A stretch of 64,000 nucleotides of DNA. Origin: Cepaea nemoralis (Eukaryota; Mollusca; Gastropoda; Stylommatophora; Helicidae). The stretch covers positions 47,501-111,500 of the forward strand of contig JACEFZ010027759.1 of the NCBI GenBank assembly GCA_014155875.1, written 5' to 3'. A program made the position numbers and the translations under genes. The notes below the pieces were generated by a model. The model was not told the DNA's origin. It did no database searches and saw only the letters and a list, made by a program, of their open reading frames with translations. Positions within the stretch are counted from its first letter, which is position 1. Every line of letters starts with the position of its first letter. Of this stretch, positions 1-9,248 are shown piece after piece.

Positions 1-1656
1 TCCAAGACAGCCAAATGGGTTGTAAAACGTGTCCAGGGGGAGCTGTCAGACGACGAAATCATGAGACAGCTGCAGAAAGAAAACCTCCACATCAGAATCC
101 TGAAGGCACAGCGGATCCTGACGTACTCGAAGATACCAACCACACTGGCGGTGGTGACGACTGAGGGCAACGAGATTCCACACCTGGTGTCAATCAACAA
201 TATAACTCAGCAGCCTGAATGGTTCCTACCAAGAATCAACCAATGCTCAAGATGCCAGAGGGCCGGCCACAGTCGAACAATCTGCCGCAGCAAGACGGAA
301 ATCTGCCGATACTGCGCCGACCATCACGCTTTTAAGGAGTGCCCGCTGGCCAAGCTGGACACCGACTTCAGAGCACCCAATAACAAGAGGAAGTGCGCCA
401 ACTGCCTGGGCAAGCATGGGGCAAGATACCTGGGCTGTCCGTACCTGCAACGTCACAGAGACGTCCTGAAGATAGCCACAACCACAAGAACACCATACAA
501 CGAAGCAATGCGGAGGTGCGAGACAGCCACGGGTTGCTCACAAGCGGAAAGACAATGCGGAGGTGCGAGACAGCCACGGGTTGCTCACAAGCGGAAAGAC
601 AATGCGGAGGTGCGAGACAGCCACGGGTTGCTCACAAGCGGAAAGACAATGCGGAGGTGCGAGACAGCCACGGGTTGCTCACAAGCGGAAAGACAATGCG
701 GAGGTGCGAGACAGCCACGGGTTGCTCACAAGCGGAAAGACAATGCGGAGGTGCGAGACAGCCACGGGTTGCTCACAAGCGGAAAGACAATGCGGAGGTG
801 CGAGACAGCCACGGGTTGCTCACAAGCGGAAAGACAATGCGGAGGTGCGAGACAGCCACGGGTTGCTCACAAGCGGAAAGACAATGCGGAGGTGCGAGAC
901 AGCCACGGGTTGCTCACAAGCGGAAAGACAATGCGGAGGTGCGAGACAGCCACGGGTTGCTCACAAGCGGAAAGACAATGCGGAGGTGCGAGACAGCCAC
1001 GGGTTGCTCACAAGCGGAAAGACAATGCGGAGGTGCGAGACAGCCACGGGTTGCCTCACAAGCGGAAAGACAATGCGGAGGTGCGAGACAGCCACGGGTT
1101 GCTCACAAGCGGAAAGACAATGCGGAGGTGCGAGACAGCCACGGGTTGCTCACAAGCGGAAAGACAATGCGGAGGTGCGAGACAGCCACGGGTTGCTCAC
1201 AAGCGGAAAGACAATGCGGAGGTGCGAGACAGCCACGGGTTGCTCACAAGCGGAAAGACAATGCGGAGGTGCGAGACAGCCACGGGTTGCTCACAAGCGG
1301 AAAGACAATGCGGAGGTGCGAGACAGCCACGGGTTGCTCACAAGCGGAAAGACAATGCGGAGGTGCGAGACAGCCACGGGTTGCTCACAAGCGGAAAGAC
1401 AATGCGGAGGTGCGAGACAGCCACGGGTTGCTCACAAGCGGAAAGACAATGCGGAGGTGCGAGACAGCCACGGGTTGCTCACAAGCGGAAAGACAATGCG
1501 GAGGTGCGAGACAGCCACGGGTTGCTCACAAGCGGAAAGACAATGCGGAGGTGCGAGACAGCCACGGGTTGCTCACAAGCGGAAAGACAATGCGGAGGTG
1601 CGAGACAGCCACGGGTTGCTCACAAGCGGAAAGAGCCCAACTGCAAAGCCAAATAG
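1..1656 (+). CDS. LINE-type ORF1 (gag-like, zinc-knuckle protein), 5' end outside window
   Basis: The reading frame is open from base 1 (no stop before 61), so the start lies left of the window; the first internal Met is at 61. It encodes a nucleic-acid-binding ORF1 of the PRE_C2HC/zinc-knuckle kind found in I/Jockey-type non-LTR retrotransposons, which coats the element RNA. Three cysteine-histidine knuckles are visible at about 243-285, 304-342 and 394-440: CSRCQRAGHSRTIC (CX2CX4HX4C), CRYCADHHAFKEC (CX2CX3HX4C) and CANCLGKHGARYLGC (CX2CX3HX6C). From about 508 the frame runs into a 47-bp minisatellite and leaves it with a stop at 1654-1656, so the C-terminal two thirds are repeat peptide. 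Downstream element sequence continues in another frame (1635-1981). An expressed protein is possible but unproven; it could also be a dead copy disrupted by the repeat. Confidence 0.75.
   Translation, partial: SKTAKWVVKRVQGELSDDEIMRQLQKENLHIRILKAQRILTYSKIPTTLAVVTTEGNEIPHLVSINNITQQPEWFLPRINQCSRCQRAGHSRTICRSKTEICRYCADHHAFKECPLAKLDTDFRAPNNKRKCANCLGKHGARYLGCPYLQRHRDVLKIATTTRTPYNEAMRRCETATGCSQAERQCGGARQPRVAHKRKDNAEVRDSHGLLTSGKTMRRCETATGCSQAERQCGGARQPRVAHKRKDNAEVRDSHGLLTSGKTMRRCETATGCSQAERQCGGARQPRVAHKRKDNAEVRDSHGLLTSGKTMRRCETATGCSQAERQCGGARQPRVAHKRKDNAEVRDSHGLPHKRKDNAEVRDSHGLLTSGKTMRRCETATGCSQAERQCGGARQPRVAHKRKDNAEVRDSHGLLTSGKTMRRCETATGCSQAERQCGGARQPRVAHKRKDNAEVRDSHGLLTSGKTMRRCETATGCSQAERQCGGARQPRVAHKRKDNAEVRDSHGLLTSGKTMRRCETATGCSQAERQCGGARQPRVAHKRKEPNCKAK
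508..1634 (+). repeat. 47-bp minisatellite, 24 copies, inside ORF1
   Basis: The unit runs from ATGCGGAGGTGCGAGACAGC to the next ATGCGG 47 bp later. Unit starts recur every 47 bp from 508 to 1590, and copies are almost identical. One copy near 1053 has an extra C (48 bp). Because 47 is not a multiple of 3, three units make 141 bp and encode a 47-residue repeat (MRRCETATGC...LLTSGKT). All three plus-strand frames are therefore open across the whole array. The high identity suggests recent expansion or ongoing homogenisation. Confidence 0.97.
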
Positions 1657-1981
1657 ACGAACTAAAGAGCAAATCAAGCTACTCCTAACACCGCCACAAA
1701 CCAACGAAAATGAAAGACTGCTTGCTGAAATGAAGGAGATACAGCAAAACATCAAACAAGAGATGGAGCGCATGGCCGAGTTGAAGAAGGAGAACGCAGA
1801 AATCTTACAAAGTATCAAGACCGAAAGAGAATTGCACAGAGCTGAAATGGAACGATTCCAAAACAAACCAACAGAAACCACACAAGAGCTAGCAGAGAAA
1901 CCGCAAGACGAAAACCAAGACACCGGGCCTGAATCACAAACACACCAGATATCAGAAGAATGCAGAGATGAGCATCCCTGA
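1635..1981 (+). CDS. ORF1 C-terminal segment, coiled-coil, out of frame with the N-terminal part
   Basis: After the array the open frame is the one that also runs through it from 563. It encodes a charged, heptad-rich stretch (LLAEMKEIQQNIKQEMERM, then ELKKENAEILQ) typical of the coiled-coil region of retrotransposon ORF1 proteins, followed by a polar tail and a stop at 1979-1981. The zinc-knuckle part upstream enters the array in a different frame and stops at 1656. In this copy, zinc knuckles and coiled coil are joined only if the array length or a frameshift puts them in phase. A short alternative frame (to 1688) also reads into coiled-coil-like residues (QLQSQIDELKSK), suggesting an old frameshift near 1685. 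Confidence 0.55.
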
Positions 1982-2327
1982 CGGTCACTGGCATGGGCAG
2001 GTGCGCACCTTGGAGGAGATTCGAGAAAGTACAAGACGGGAGGAAGGCATTCACGAGGAATACAAAAGGCGCTGGGAAGAAAGAGAAAGGAAAAAGCCCA
2101 GGAAACTCAGAAAACCGGTAGAGTACCCAGACACATATTATGACGCTGAGAGCGAGTTCGAATATTATATAGAGGACGGAGAGATCATCCCATGGAAGCT
2201 CAATGGAGAAGACCGTGAAAAGCAACATCAGCTATTTCTCGAAAACGAACGCAAGGAGGAAGAGAAAGACACCATCGAAAAACTCCTACGATCACTGCAC
2301 AAAAATGGCCACAAAAACACCAAATAA
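1968..2327 (+). CDS. Small charged ORF overlapping the end of ORF1
   Basis: The ATG at 1968 overlaps the preceding stop (1979-1981) by 14 bases in a different frame. The 119-residue product is very rich in Glu, Lys and Arg with an aromatic-acidic patch (YYDAESEFEYYIEDGE). I do not recognise a family. It may be the C-terminal part of the same gag-like protein after a frameshift, or a separate short ORF. The stop at 2325-2327 lies 3 bases before a stem-loop. No ORF2 (endonuclease/RT) follows in this frame. Confidence 0.4.
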   Translation: MSIPDGHWHGQVRTLEEIRESTRREEGIHEEYKRRWEERERKKPRKLRKPVEYPDTYYDAESEFEYYIEDGEIIPWKLNGEDREKQHQLFLENERKEEEKDTIEKLLRSLHKNGHKNTK

Positions 2328-2329
2328 AA

Positions 2330-2345
2330 AGTCCTTTTAAGGACT
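2330..2345 (+). terminator. Histone-like 3' stem-loop directly after the ORF stop
   Basis: AGTCCTTTTAAGGACT forms a 6-bp stem with a 4-base TTTA loop, three bases after the stop codon. Metazoan histone mRNA 3' stem-loops have the same geometry (6-bp stem, U-rich 4-base loop); only the outermost G-C pair is replaced by A-T. Its function here is inference. Confidence 0.4.
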
Positions 2346-2689
2346 GAAATCAGCCAAGCCAGACGAGCCAGGAGCCTTCACTAGCCAAACAAATCACAAG
2401 AAGAGCCAGAAGCCAATGCCACCAAATCAAGCTATTTGAGGAGATGCAATGCAAATGGAAACAAACCTACAAGAACCAGACATCACTCGTAAGAGAGCAA
2501 AAGGAAAAACCAGGGTGAAAAGACCCACACAAACCCACGGATCGACTATCTAAACCAACGCTGAAAGAAGCAGGTTGAGGGAGACCGAGTTTGCCATTTT
2601 TGTTTTTCATATCGGATCGGATCGGACCGTATTACTTACCCAATAAGGTGAGCCGTCGCTTCGCTTTATCTGCTTATTCAATTTCCAGA
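2346..2689. other. Noncoding stretch with short (ATCGG) repeat
   Basis: I see no coding sequence. There is a purine-rich stretch and, at about 2608-2625, a short run of ATCGG units. It may be the 3' part of the ORF1 element. Confidence 0.4.
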
Positions 2690-4130
2690 ATCTGACACTT
2701 GTAAAATTCCTGAAGGATGGGAAAGCCGGTGGTTCAGATTGTATTCCAGTAGAAGCTACTAAAGCAAAGATAATCACGCAAACTGAATTACTGTACAAAT
2801 TATTTAGCAGCGCCTGGGAGACTGAATAAATACCAGCAGACTGAAAAGAATTATATTTGGTGAAGTTTCCAAAGAAAGGAGGCCTGTCAGAGAATTAAAC
2901 TTACAGAGGAATAGTATTATTGTCAGTTCCAGGGAAAATATTTAGCAGGATTCTGCTGGAAAGATTACGAGATGTCACTGAAAAACAACTATGGGATCAA
3001 CAGGCAGGCTTCAATCAAACAAAACCTGCATTGACCAGATAGCTACATGACGTCTGATATAAGAGCAAAACACTGAAATGAATTCGCCACTTTATGTTGG
3101 ATTTATGGACTATGAAAAGGTCTATGATAGCACTGATGGGGAATCTCTTTGGAAATTGGTGAGACACTACGTGATTCAATGGAAGACCATTAACTTAATG
3201 GAGGCAGCACACGTGGACATAAAATGCTGAATTGTTCAGGTAATTGAACTAGTGGATACGTCTGAAATAAGAACATGACTATGACTGGGATGTCTGCTTT
3301 TCCCTTAATTATTCTCATTGACAATAGATTGGATTATGAAGTCATAAATAACTACAAACGGAAATGGAATTCAGTGGACTCTGACATAGTAGTTAGTAGC
3401 TTCATGATCTGGACTTCACTGATGATACTGCCCCCTTCTCCCCCCCCCCCCCCCCCACCCCATGTCCCGCTCATGAAATCGTATGCGAGAAAATTACACT
3501 TTATGTGAGGTCACAACGACTATGTCTTAAAATGCATAGGGGAAAGAAAAAGATAATGAGAATAAATAAAACAAATAAGTATCCCCTTGGTGAATACTAA
3601 CTTTAAGAGCTGGAGTCACACACACACACACACATTTATGTATTCATGTGCACACAGATGTGTTGGTGACGAAACTGCCCTCCTATCCCACACACAAAAA
3701 ACAGATGCAGAACAATTTAAATACACTTGATGAGAGGTCTCAACTGTTAGTTCTAAAATAATAGGGGACAGATGACGATAATAAATAAAGAAAGGGATTG
3801 CCCAATGGTCACTTGAAGTGGTGTAACCATACACCTTTTTTGGTAACAATGTAGACAAGGTTAGGGAAACAGATACAGATTGAAAATAAGAAGACAAAAG
3901 AGGCAAGTGCTGCCGTCATAGCACTAGGCACATTCTGGATGTCAAAGACGTTACATCTAAAACCAAACTTAAAATCTAACGTTAAATCAGAGTTGCTGTG
4001 TGGAACAGAAACATATAGCACGACTAAAATAAATACTAATAAGCTACAGACCTTGATGAACTGGCACCTGGCTAGAATAGAAGGACTAAAATGGTGTGAG
4101 CACGAAGCTCATAGAGAGATATAAATCCCA
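2690..4130 (+). pseudogene. Decayed LINE reverse transcriptase
   Basis: Conceptual translation with several stops and frameshifts shows the order of a LINE RT: KAGGSDCIPVEATKA near 2720, KFPKKGG and YRGIVLLSVPGKIF near 2865-2945, DQQAGF near 2996, the LWKLVRHY-like segment near 3150, and the KRKWNSVDSDI region near 3357 where the catalytic-motif part should follow. A thumb/C-terminal remnant (TKLKI, ETYSTTKINTNKLQTL) lies at about 3960-4070. A poly-C run and a (CA)n run lie between. It is clearly non-functional. The motif wording resembles endonuclease-RT LINEs common in invertebrates; the clade is not assigned. Confidence 0.8.
3430..3636. repeat. Poly-C run (about 3440-3456) and (CA)n run (about 3619-3635)
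   Basis: Two simple repeats inside the decayed LINE. The poly-C run (about 16 C) is read directly; its exact length may be unreliable in sequencing. Confidence 0.85.
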
Positions 4131-4167
4131 GTGAATCAACAGGCAAGGGGGAAAATGGCAGCTGGTT

Positions 4168-4200
4168 AGTTAGTTAGTTAGCTAGTTAGTTAGTTAGTCG
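4168..4200 (-). repeat. (CTAA)n tail of the RNase H LINE
   Basis: On the minus strand the RNase H ORF stops at 4212 and is followed within about 15-20 bases by ACTAACTAACTAACTAGC and further CTAA units. A tandem tetranucleotide tail directly after the last ORF is typical of non-LTR elements. Confidence 0.65.
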
Positions 4201-4211
4201 ACAGATCATCC

Positions 4212-5336
4212 TCACTGCACATCGTAATATTCAGTCCATAAGTGCTCGGATCCCCTCCTCAGCAAATTCTGCAGTGTATAGCTTCTCACGACACCAGTTC
4301 TGTGTTGGTTTATTAATCTTCTTTGGCTTCCTGCGTAGTGTTCTTGTTTGGCCACACCTCTTTTAACTTGCTGTTCTCGCAGCCTGACCATGGTTGTAGA
4401 TTCACAGTCATCGCTTGGTTCTCGTAAACGACTTACTTCTCGTAGAGCATTCAGAATGTCTGCCTGGTCCATGGCTCGCCCGCCTTCCACATTAGCCATA
4501 CCTGCGAGCTTGTCAGCCCGCTCATTTCCTTGTACACCCGCATGCCATGACACGAAAATGAAACTAATCTTTGCCAACCGAGACCGCTCCAGAGACAGCA
4601 ACCACTCTCTTCGGACCCACCCCATCTCTATCTTCCTGAGCATACTCATTGAGTCACTAAGGACACATGCCCGATTGAATGTCTGTGTCTCGAGCCATGT
4701 TATTGCTTTACTTACTGCCATGACTTCCATAGTCAGGCTACTTGTGGTCAAAGCAAAAGCACCAGACTCTTCCTTCACAATTTTCCCTCCGGCCTGAGCC
4801 GTAAAGGCCCATGAACTTCTCACTCCTCGAACGACCGACCCATCCGTGTAAATGACAGCATCATCCTCTAAAGAATTCTCGAAGATCAGAGCCTGTACTT
4901 CCGCCTCCACAGCAGCTGGATTTTCTTGTCTGCATTTCCTGTCTAGTTGGATGCACACTGAAAAGGATGTACAGAACTCTGTTGGCACTTGTACCCACTC
5001 CTCGCCAGGTTCTAAGTCCTCAAGTGAACACACCTGTTGAAGAATGTCTTCGGCTTGACCCATCCACGACTTTCCTCTTTTTAACCTGCTGCCCTTTACC
5101 TTCTTAATCTCGCTATGCAGTGGATGTTGTGTGTTTGCGTTGACTCTGAGGTAGGCACGTGCTCGGCAAATTTGTATTCTGTCCCTCATGGTTGGAAAAT
5201 CAAGAAGGTAGCGCATCGCCCTGCATGCTGTATCTCTTGTACATCCAAGAATAATACGCATAGCTTCGTTCTGTATCCTTTCCATCCTTTCCATCTGCTT
5301 ATGGCTGAGAGTCAGGATCGCCATCGCATACTCCAA
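4212..5336 (-). CDS. C-terminal part of a LINE polyprotein with RNase H domain
   Basis: An open frame of 374 residues, the 3' part of an ORF2 whose RT lies to the right (5345-7100). RNase HI removes RNA from the RNA-DNA hybrid made during element copying. The domain spans about residues 138-285: YTDGSV holds the first catalytic Asp, TMEVMAVSKAI the Glu, LSDSMSML the second Asp, and GNERADKLA the last Asp, so all four catalytic acids are present. An N-terminal segment (ERIQNEAMRIILGCTRD) matches the usual linker between RT thumb and RNase H. The frame from here to the RT is broken by a stop or frameshift near 5340-5360. RNase H after RT points to the I/Jockey/R1-like group of LINEs. The Met at 5336 is only the first Met in the frame. 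Confidence 0.88.
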   Translation of the reverse strand: MEYAMAILTLSHKQMERMERIQNEAMRIILGCTRDTACRAMRYLLDFPTMRDRIQICRARAYLRVNANTQHPLHSEIKKVKGSRLKRGKSWMGQAEDILQQVCSLEDLEPGEEWVQVPTEFCTSFSVCIQLDRKCRQENPAAVEAEVQALIFENSLEDDAVIYTDGSVVRGVRSSWAFTAQAGGKIVKEESGAFALTTSSLTMEVMAVSKAITWLETQTFNRACVLSDSMSMLRKIEMGWVRREWLLSLERSRLAKISFIFVSWHAGVQGNERADKLAGMANVEGGRAMDQADILNALREVSRLREPSDDCESTTMVRLREQQVKRGVAKQEHYAGSQRRLINQHRTGVVRSYTLQNLLRRGSEHLWTEYYDVQ

Positions 5337-5344
5337 AACAGAAA

Positions 5345-7100
5345 GGACTAGACCATTTTAAAGAAGACATAGATGGCGCTGCTCACAGTTTGCCGCCGCT
5401 AACACCCGCATCGCAGCCAAACCCCGCTTGGTCTTTGTTATCACCTGGTCTACATGCTCAGTATAAGCGAGGCTTCGATCAAATCGTATACCCAGGTAAT
5501 TCATTGCCTGCGTTCTTTCCACCGTCTCTGAACCCAGATTTACAATTGGCGTTGGGGTGTTGACAATATTGTCAATATGGTTATTCAAAGAGAACCATGT
5601 CACTGTTGCCTTTGTTGGGTTGACCATTGCCCCAGCTTCAACACAACAAGTGCTTATGCAAATGAGCTCGGTTTGAAGTTCCACAGCAACCTGATCTCTA
5701 TCTTTACCCTGACGATACAGTAAAACATCATCTGCATACGACAATGTCCTTCCCAGTCCTATGCTTGCTTGCTTGTGTTCGTTGGCTTGAGCTCCAACGA
5801 GAAGTCCTGTATGTCGGATGAAGGCATCCTGTTGTTCAACATCAGTGTGATGTCATACAGGACCTGAGGTTTGCGTGAGTATCCGTTGTCCCATGTCTGG
5901 CTTATTGGTGTGCAGATTGGTGGTTCCTCGCCGTACAGGCAGACACTCTCCGACTTCGGAGGAATCGGCGATCATACTGACTTTAGCCAGGACCCCGAAG
6001 GGACCTGTTGCCTAGGACGCTCGACGAGGACGCGTCAATAGGTCTTGGCCAGTATATAACCCGGCCCTGGTGCCTTGGAAACACCTCTGCGTCCCTCCCA
6101 GTCCTATGATTTGCTCGCTGGTGATTCTCACAGTATAGGCGTTGAACAGTACCGGAGATAATGGTGATCCCTGTGGTAGGCCAGGATATATTGTTGTTGG
6201 TTCCGAAGTCCAGCTTCCACATCTAAAAACTATTTTCTGTTGGAAGAGGGCTACAGTGATCCAACTAAGGAGGAATGGACTTATATTGAGTTCAAGAAGC
6301 TGAAGCATTAAAAAATCCAGTGGTACTCTTATTGTACGCGCCCTCAAGATCAATCGCTGCAGCAAAGGTTTCAATGCCTGAGTGGAAACCTTCATAGACA
6401 TCATGGGCAAAAACTACTGCACTGGTCCAGGTTTCTCTTTTGGGACGGTACCCTCCCAGGGTAGGTGGGGGAAAAGCCTTGCCTTTCTAGCTGGCTTGAT
6501 ATTTTTCTGCCAATTAACTTCTCCAGCAGCTTGCCTATTGTATTCTGCATGGTTATTAGCCGATATTCCTGAATTTTTGTGTGGTCTTTGCTAGGCTTCG
6601 GCAAGGGAATCAGATAGCTGTGTAACCACTCCTCCTTGATGCGAGCACTCCCTATACTGTTGTTGTACATGTCTGTTAGTTCCTCTAGCTCGTTGTCGGT
6701 ACACATATTGATGTTGTCATACCATCTGGCCCTGGAGTGCTGTTTTTTTTTTTTTTTAAATCGTCGAAGCACAGCTTTGATTCTCTTTTCACTGTCACTG
6801 TGTCTTCATCCGAAATGTTCTGAGCCGTATAATTATCTGAGGTAACCTCCTTGGCAAGATTTCGGCCTCTCATTTCTGTCTGGTAGCTCTGATCTAGAAA
6901 GCATTCGAAGAGGGCTTTGTCCTTGTTCTCGACAGTCCTCTGCCAGATGAGGTCAGCACCTTGGAAGTCAGAAATGCTCTTATTCTTGACTACCCCACTC
7001 ATGCTTTTATGTAGTCGCCAGAACAATTTCAGTTATTTGTCTGTGCTTACTCTTTGACATAACTCTGCCCATTTTTCACTTTTAACCACATTAACCAGTT
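5345..7100 (-). pseudogene. LINE reverse transcriptase, fragmented (same element as the RNase H segment)
   Basis: Read on the minus strand from 7100 leftward: linker (FWRLHKSMSGVV) at about 7026; STPGPDGM before a 15-18-base A tract (6741-6757) where the frame slips; LIPLPKPSKDHTKIQEYRLI near 6620; TIGKLLEKLIGRKI near 6520; LPQGSPLSPVLFNAYT near 6160; then, after a SINE insertion (5764-6095), SYADDVLLY at about 5744, the catalytic YADD box of RT, and the NYLGI thumb motif. Besides the SINE there are frameshifts near 6750 and 6405. With the RNase H segment this is one nearly complete but dead ORF2. The endonuclease part was not found beyond 7100. Confidence 0.88.
5764..6095 (-). mobile_element. 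SINE-H: 332-bp retroposon with (CAAG)n tail, inserted in RT
   Basis: The 332-bp block is flanked by a perfect 13-bp direct repeat TCCCAGTCCTATG (5751-5763 and 6096-6108). On the minus strand it ends in ACAAGCAAGCAAG. Its 3' 205 bp match the insertion at 58244-58448 closely. It interrupts the RT frame a few codons before YADD. No ORF and no clear tRNA head are seen, so it is either a non-tRNA SINE or the 3' end of an unknown LINE. Confidence 0.85.
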
Positions 7101-7139
7101 TTTTTTTTTTTTTAAATAGCTCACTTTTGTGTGCATAAA

Positions 7140-7440
7140 AAAATGGCAGCGCTGAATACAACAAACATTGAGAAAATCTGCTTATGGTTAATAACTAGAA
7201 ACACCCTCCGTTGGATCCCACATTGTAAAAGAAATAGATGGAAACAAAAACAACAAAAACTTACGAAGAAGGGAGTTAGAGACAGATGTATAGTAAGGGA
7301 AGGATATGGAGGAAACAGCCAAAAAAAGCGGGCTTGATTGAAGGGTTGATTGAGGACTTGTTCTATTCGGGAATAAAGGAAGGAAGAACCAAGCTAGACA
7401 CATTTGACAAGTTGACATAATTTACTTCGACAAGCATAGG
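7140..7440 (+). pseudogene. Possible LINE C-terminal remnant
   Basis: RRELETDV near 7270 and the following broken residues resemble the last residues of LINE ORF2 proteins seen elsewhere in the window (for example 40950-41200). It is short, degenerate and tentative. Confidence 0.35.
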
Positions 7441-7635
7441 CATTTGAGAGAAATCTATGAAATAGTTGATTATTTGCATGATTGAAGAATAAACTGGACT
7501 CCAATTTTAATGCATTGTTTTCGTGTGAATTTCCATGACATTTCATATAAACAAGGAGATATGTGCGTCACCAATCACAATGTGTACAACAAACTGGCAA
7601 TAAAAATAAGCGCTCTCTGTTCTGCGGAGATCAAA

Positions 7636-8540
7636 AATCATCATCATCATCATCATCATCCAGTACTTGCCGGCTGGCGTAGGGATCATGCCTCTCTACA
7701 AATTACATCTCCAATAGCATGGACCAATTCGTGTGTTGACTCCCTTCCGTGCCATGACACAAGATTGTGCAGAATCTTCTCACGCTGTCTTCCTCTATCT
7801 CTCTTTCTGCAAATATTTCCAGTTGTCACAACATGTTCCAGTTATTATCTTCTCATAATGTGGCCAAATGACGATGACTGCCTCATTCTAATGTTTGTTT
7901 TAAGTTGTTTTTGTGACTCAGCTTCCCTCAAAATGTCCAGATGGCTCATTTTGGCAGTTTTTCTAACTTTCTAGGACAACGACTTATTGCACAAAACGTT
8001 CTTCATTTGACATAATGCAGTTTGTGTCTGTCCTATTCTGTTCTTTATCTCAGTGATGCATCTTCTATCAGATATTATCCTTGTGTCTAGATATCTGAAT
8101 TTCTGCACTTGCCCTAAAATAACGTCCTGTAACTTAATTGCACATTTAGACACAATCTGTTTCTTTGACATCACCATGATTTCTGTTTTTCTATTATTCA
8201 AACGAATGCCCATTGTTTCACTTTCTACAACCACTGTATCTATCATTTCCTGTAGATCGTTCTGACTTGTTGCTATCAAGACGGTGTCATCAGCATAACG
8301 TATGTTATCTATATTATGTTCACCAACCAGGATCTTTGACATATTTTATGTAGATCTCATTATATATTCACTGTACAAAGAGAACAAATCAGGAGACAAT
8401 ACACAACCTTGTCTGACTCTCTTCTTTATACACTGAAACGTTCCTACCAGGTTATTGATTCTTACGGCTGCTGTTTACTGCAAACATATGGTCTTTATTA
8501 TTCGCAGATCCTTGCCGTCAATGTTCAGTTGCTTTAGTAA
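7636..8540 (-). pseudogene. LINE reverse transcriptase fragment with (ATG)n tail
   Basis: On the minus strand: RQGCVLSPDLFSLYSEYIMR (about 8430-8370), a stop, then IRYADDTVLIATS (about 8300) with the catalytic YADD, LNNRKTEIMVMSKK near 8190, and a C-terminal tail with GHIMRR-like and LEHVVTTG-like residues down to about 7800. It ends at a (CAT)n run at 7636-7660, which on the element strand is an (ATG)n tail. Several stops make it a pseudogene. The same family appears at 36725-37275, 46533-47125 and 52125-52700. Confidence 0.82.
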
Positions 8541-8692
8541 TTCGAAAATAATTACACGCCACATCAGAAACACCAATCCAAACACTGGGAAACTATTGGA
8601 GCCACGAAAATAATGTTGTCACGTGTATTGATAAGCTCTAAGAGAAGACATAAGAATAAGAGTACACCTCTAGACAAAAATAAAAATGGAAC

Positions 8693-8808
8693 TTTGAAGA
8701 CTGAGCACAACCCACTATCGGCAACGCTGATCGTATTCCGGTATGAACCTTGTTTCTTACTGGAATACGATCAGCGTTGCCAGTAGTGGGTTGTGCTCAG
8801 TCTTCAAA
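8693..8808. repeat. Long hairpin: 51-bp inverted repeat with 14-base loop
   Basis: Arm 1 (8693-8743) and arm 2 (8758-8808) are reverse complements except for a few mismatches. Both carry CAACGCTGATCGTATTCC or its complement. The loop is 8744-8757. The right arm and the following CCGAAACAACCAAATA are also found at about 20490-20565, so the hairpin is an inverted duplication of part of a dispersed repeat. Confidence 0.9.
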
Positions 8809-8819
8809 TCTCAAATCCC

Positions 8820-9236
8820 GAAACAACCAAATACAATTATGGAACGTTCTGGATACACCATGACTTTACCTTGACAGTTTTATGTTTACATATAAGTGTG
8901 CTGTGAAACGAGCAGGTGGATAGCTTGGCTGGGTCTGCACTATTTGATGGGGTATTGGTGCGTGATAAGGCAGATGTGATAGGGGTCATTTGGTATCGTG
9001 TGCATAGTTCAGAAGAACAGATAGATCAGTACGGCTAGGAGAGAATGGTGCTGCAAGGGATAACCAGAGGATTTGTCCAGCACTCAAAACTCAGAGGAAA
9101 GCCAGATGGACACATAATCAGACTGCTAATGGTACCATTAGTATTGGGACGCTTCGCTGGCTGTTGCAGATGAGGAAGAAGCACGATTGAGAATGTTCAG
9201 AGTGTTTTGATATCGGTTCTTGACTCAGTTCAACTA
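8820..9236 (+). pseudogene. Remnant of an RNase H-type LINE C-terminus
   Basis: Around 9150-9236 the plus strand (LRWLLQMRKK, then FRVF and SSTKF in broken frames) matches, in opposite orientation, the copy at 29290-29470. The residues resemble the extreme C-terminus of LINE ORF2 proteins such as that at 4212 (LQNLLRRGSEHLW). 8820-9000 holds nothing I recognise. Confidence 0.45.
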
Positions 9237-9248
9237 AGTTTTATGTTT

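Noticed and set aside
508..1634. CRISPR-like array
   Set aside because: The units are contiguous and identical with no spacers, and the sequence is animal.
4168..4200. Telomere-like (TTAG)n repeat
   Set aside because: It lies directly after a LINE ORF and reads (CTAA)n on the element strand, so it is the LINE tail.
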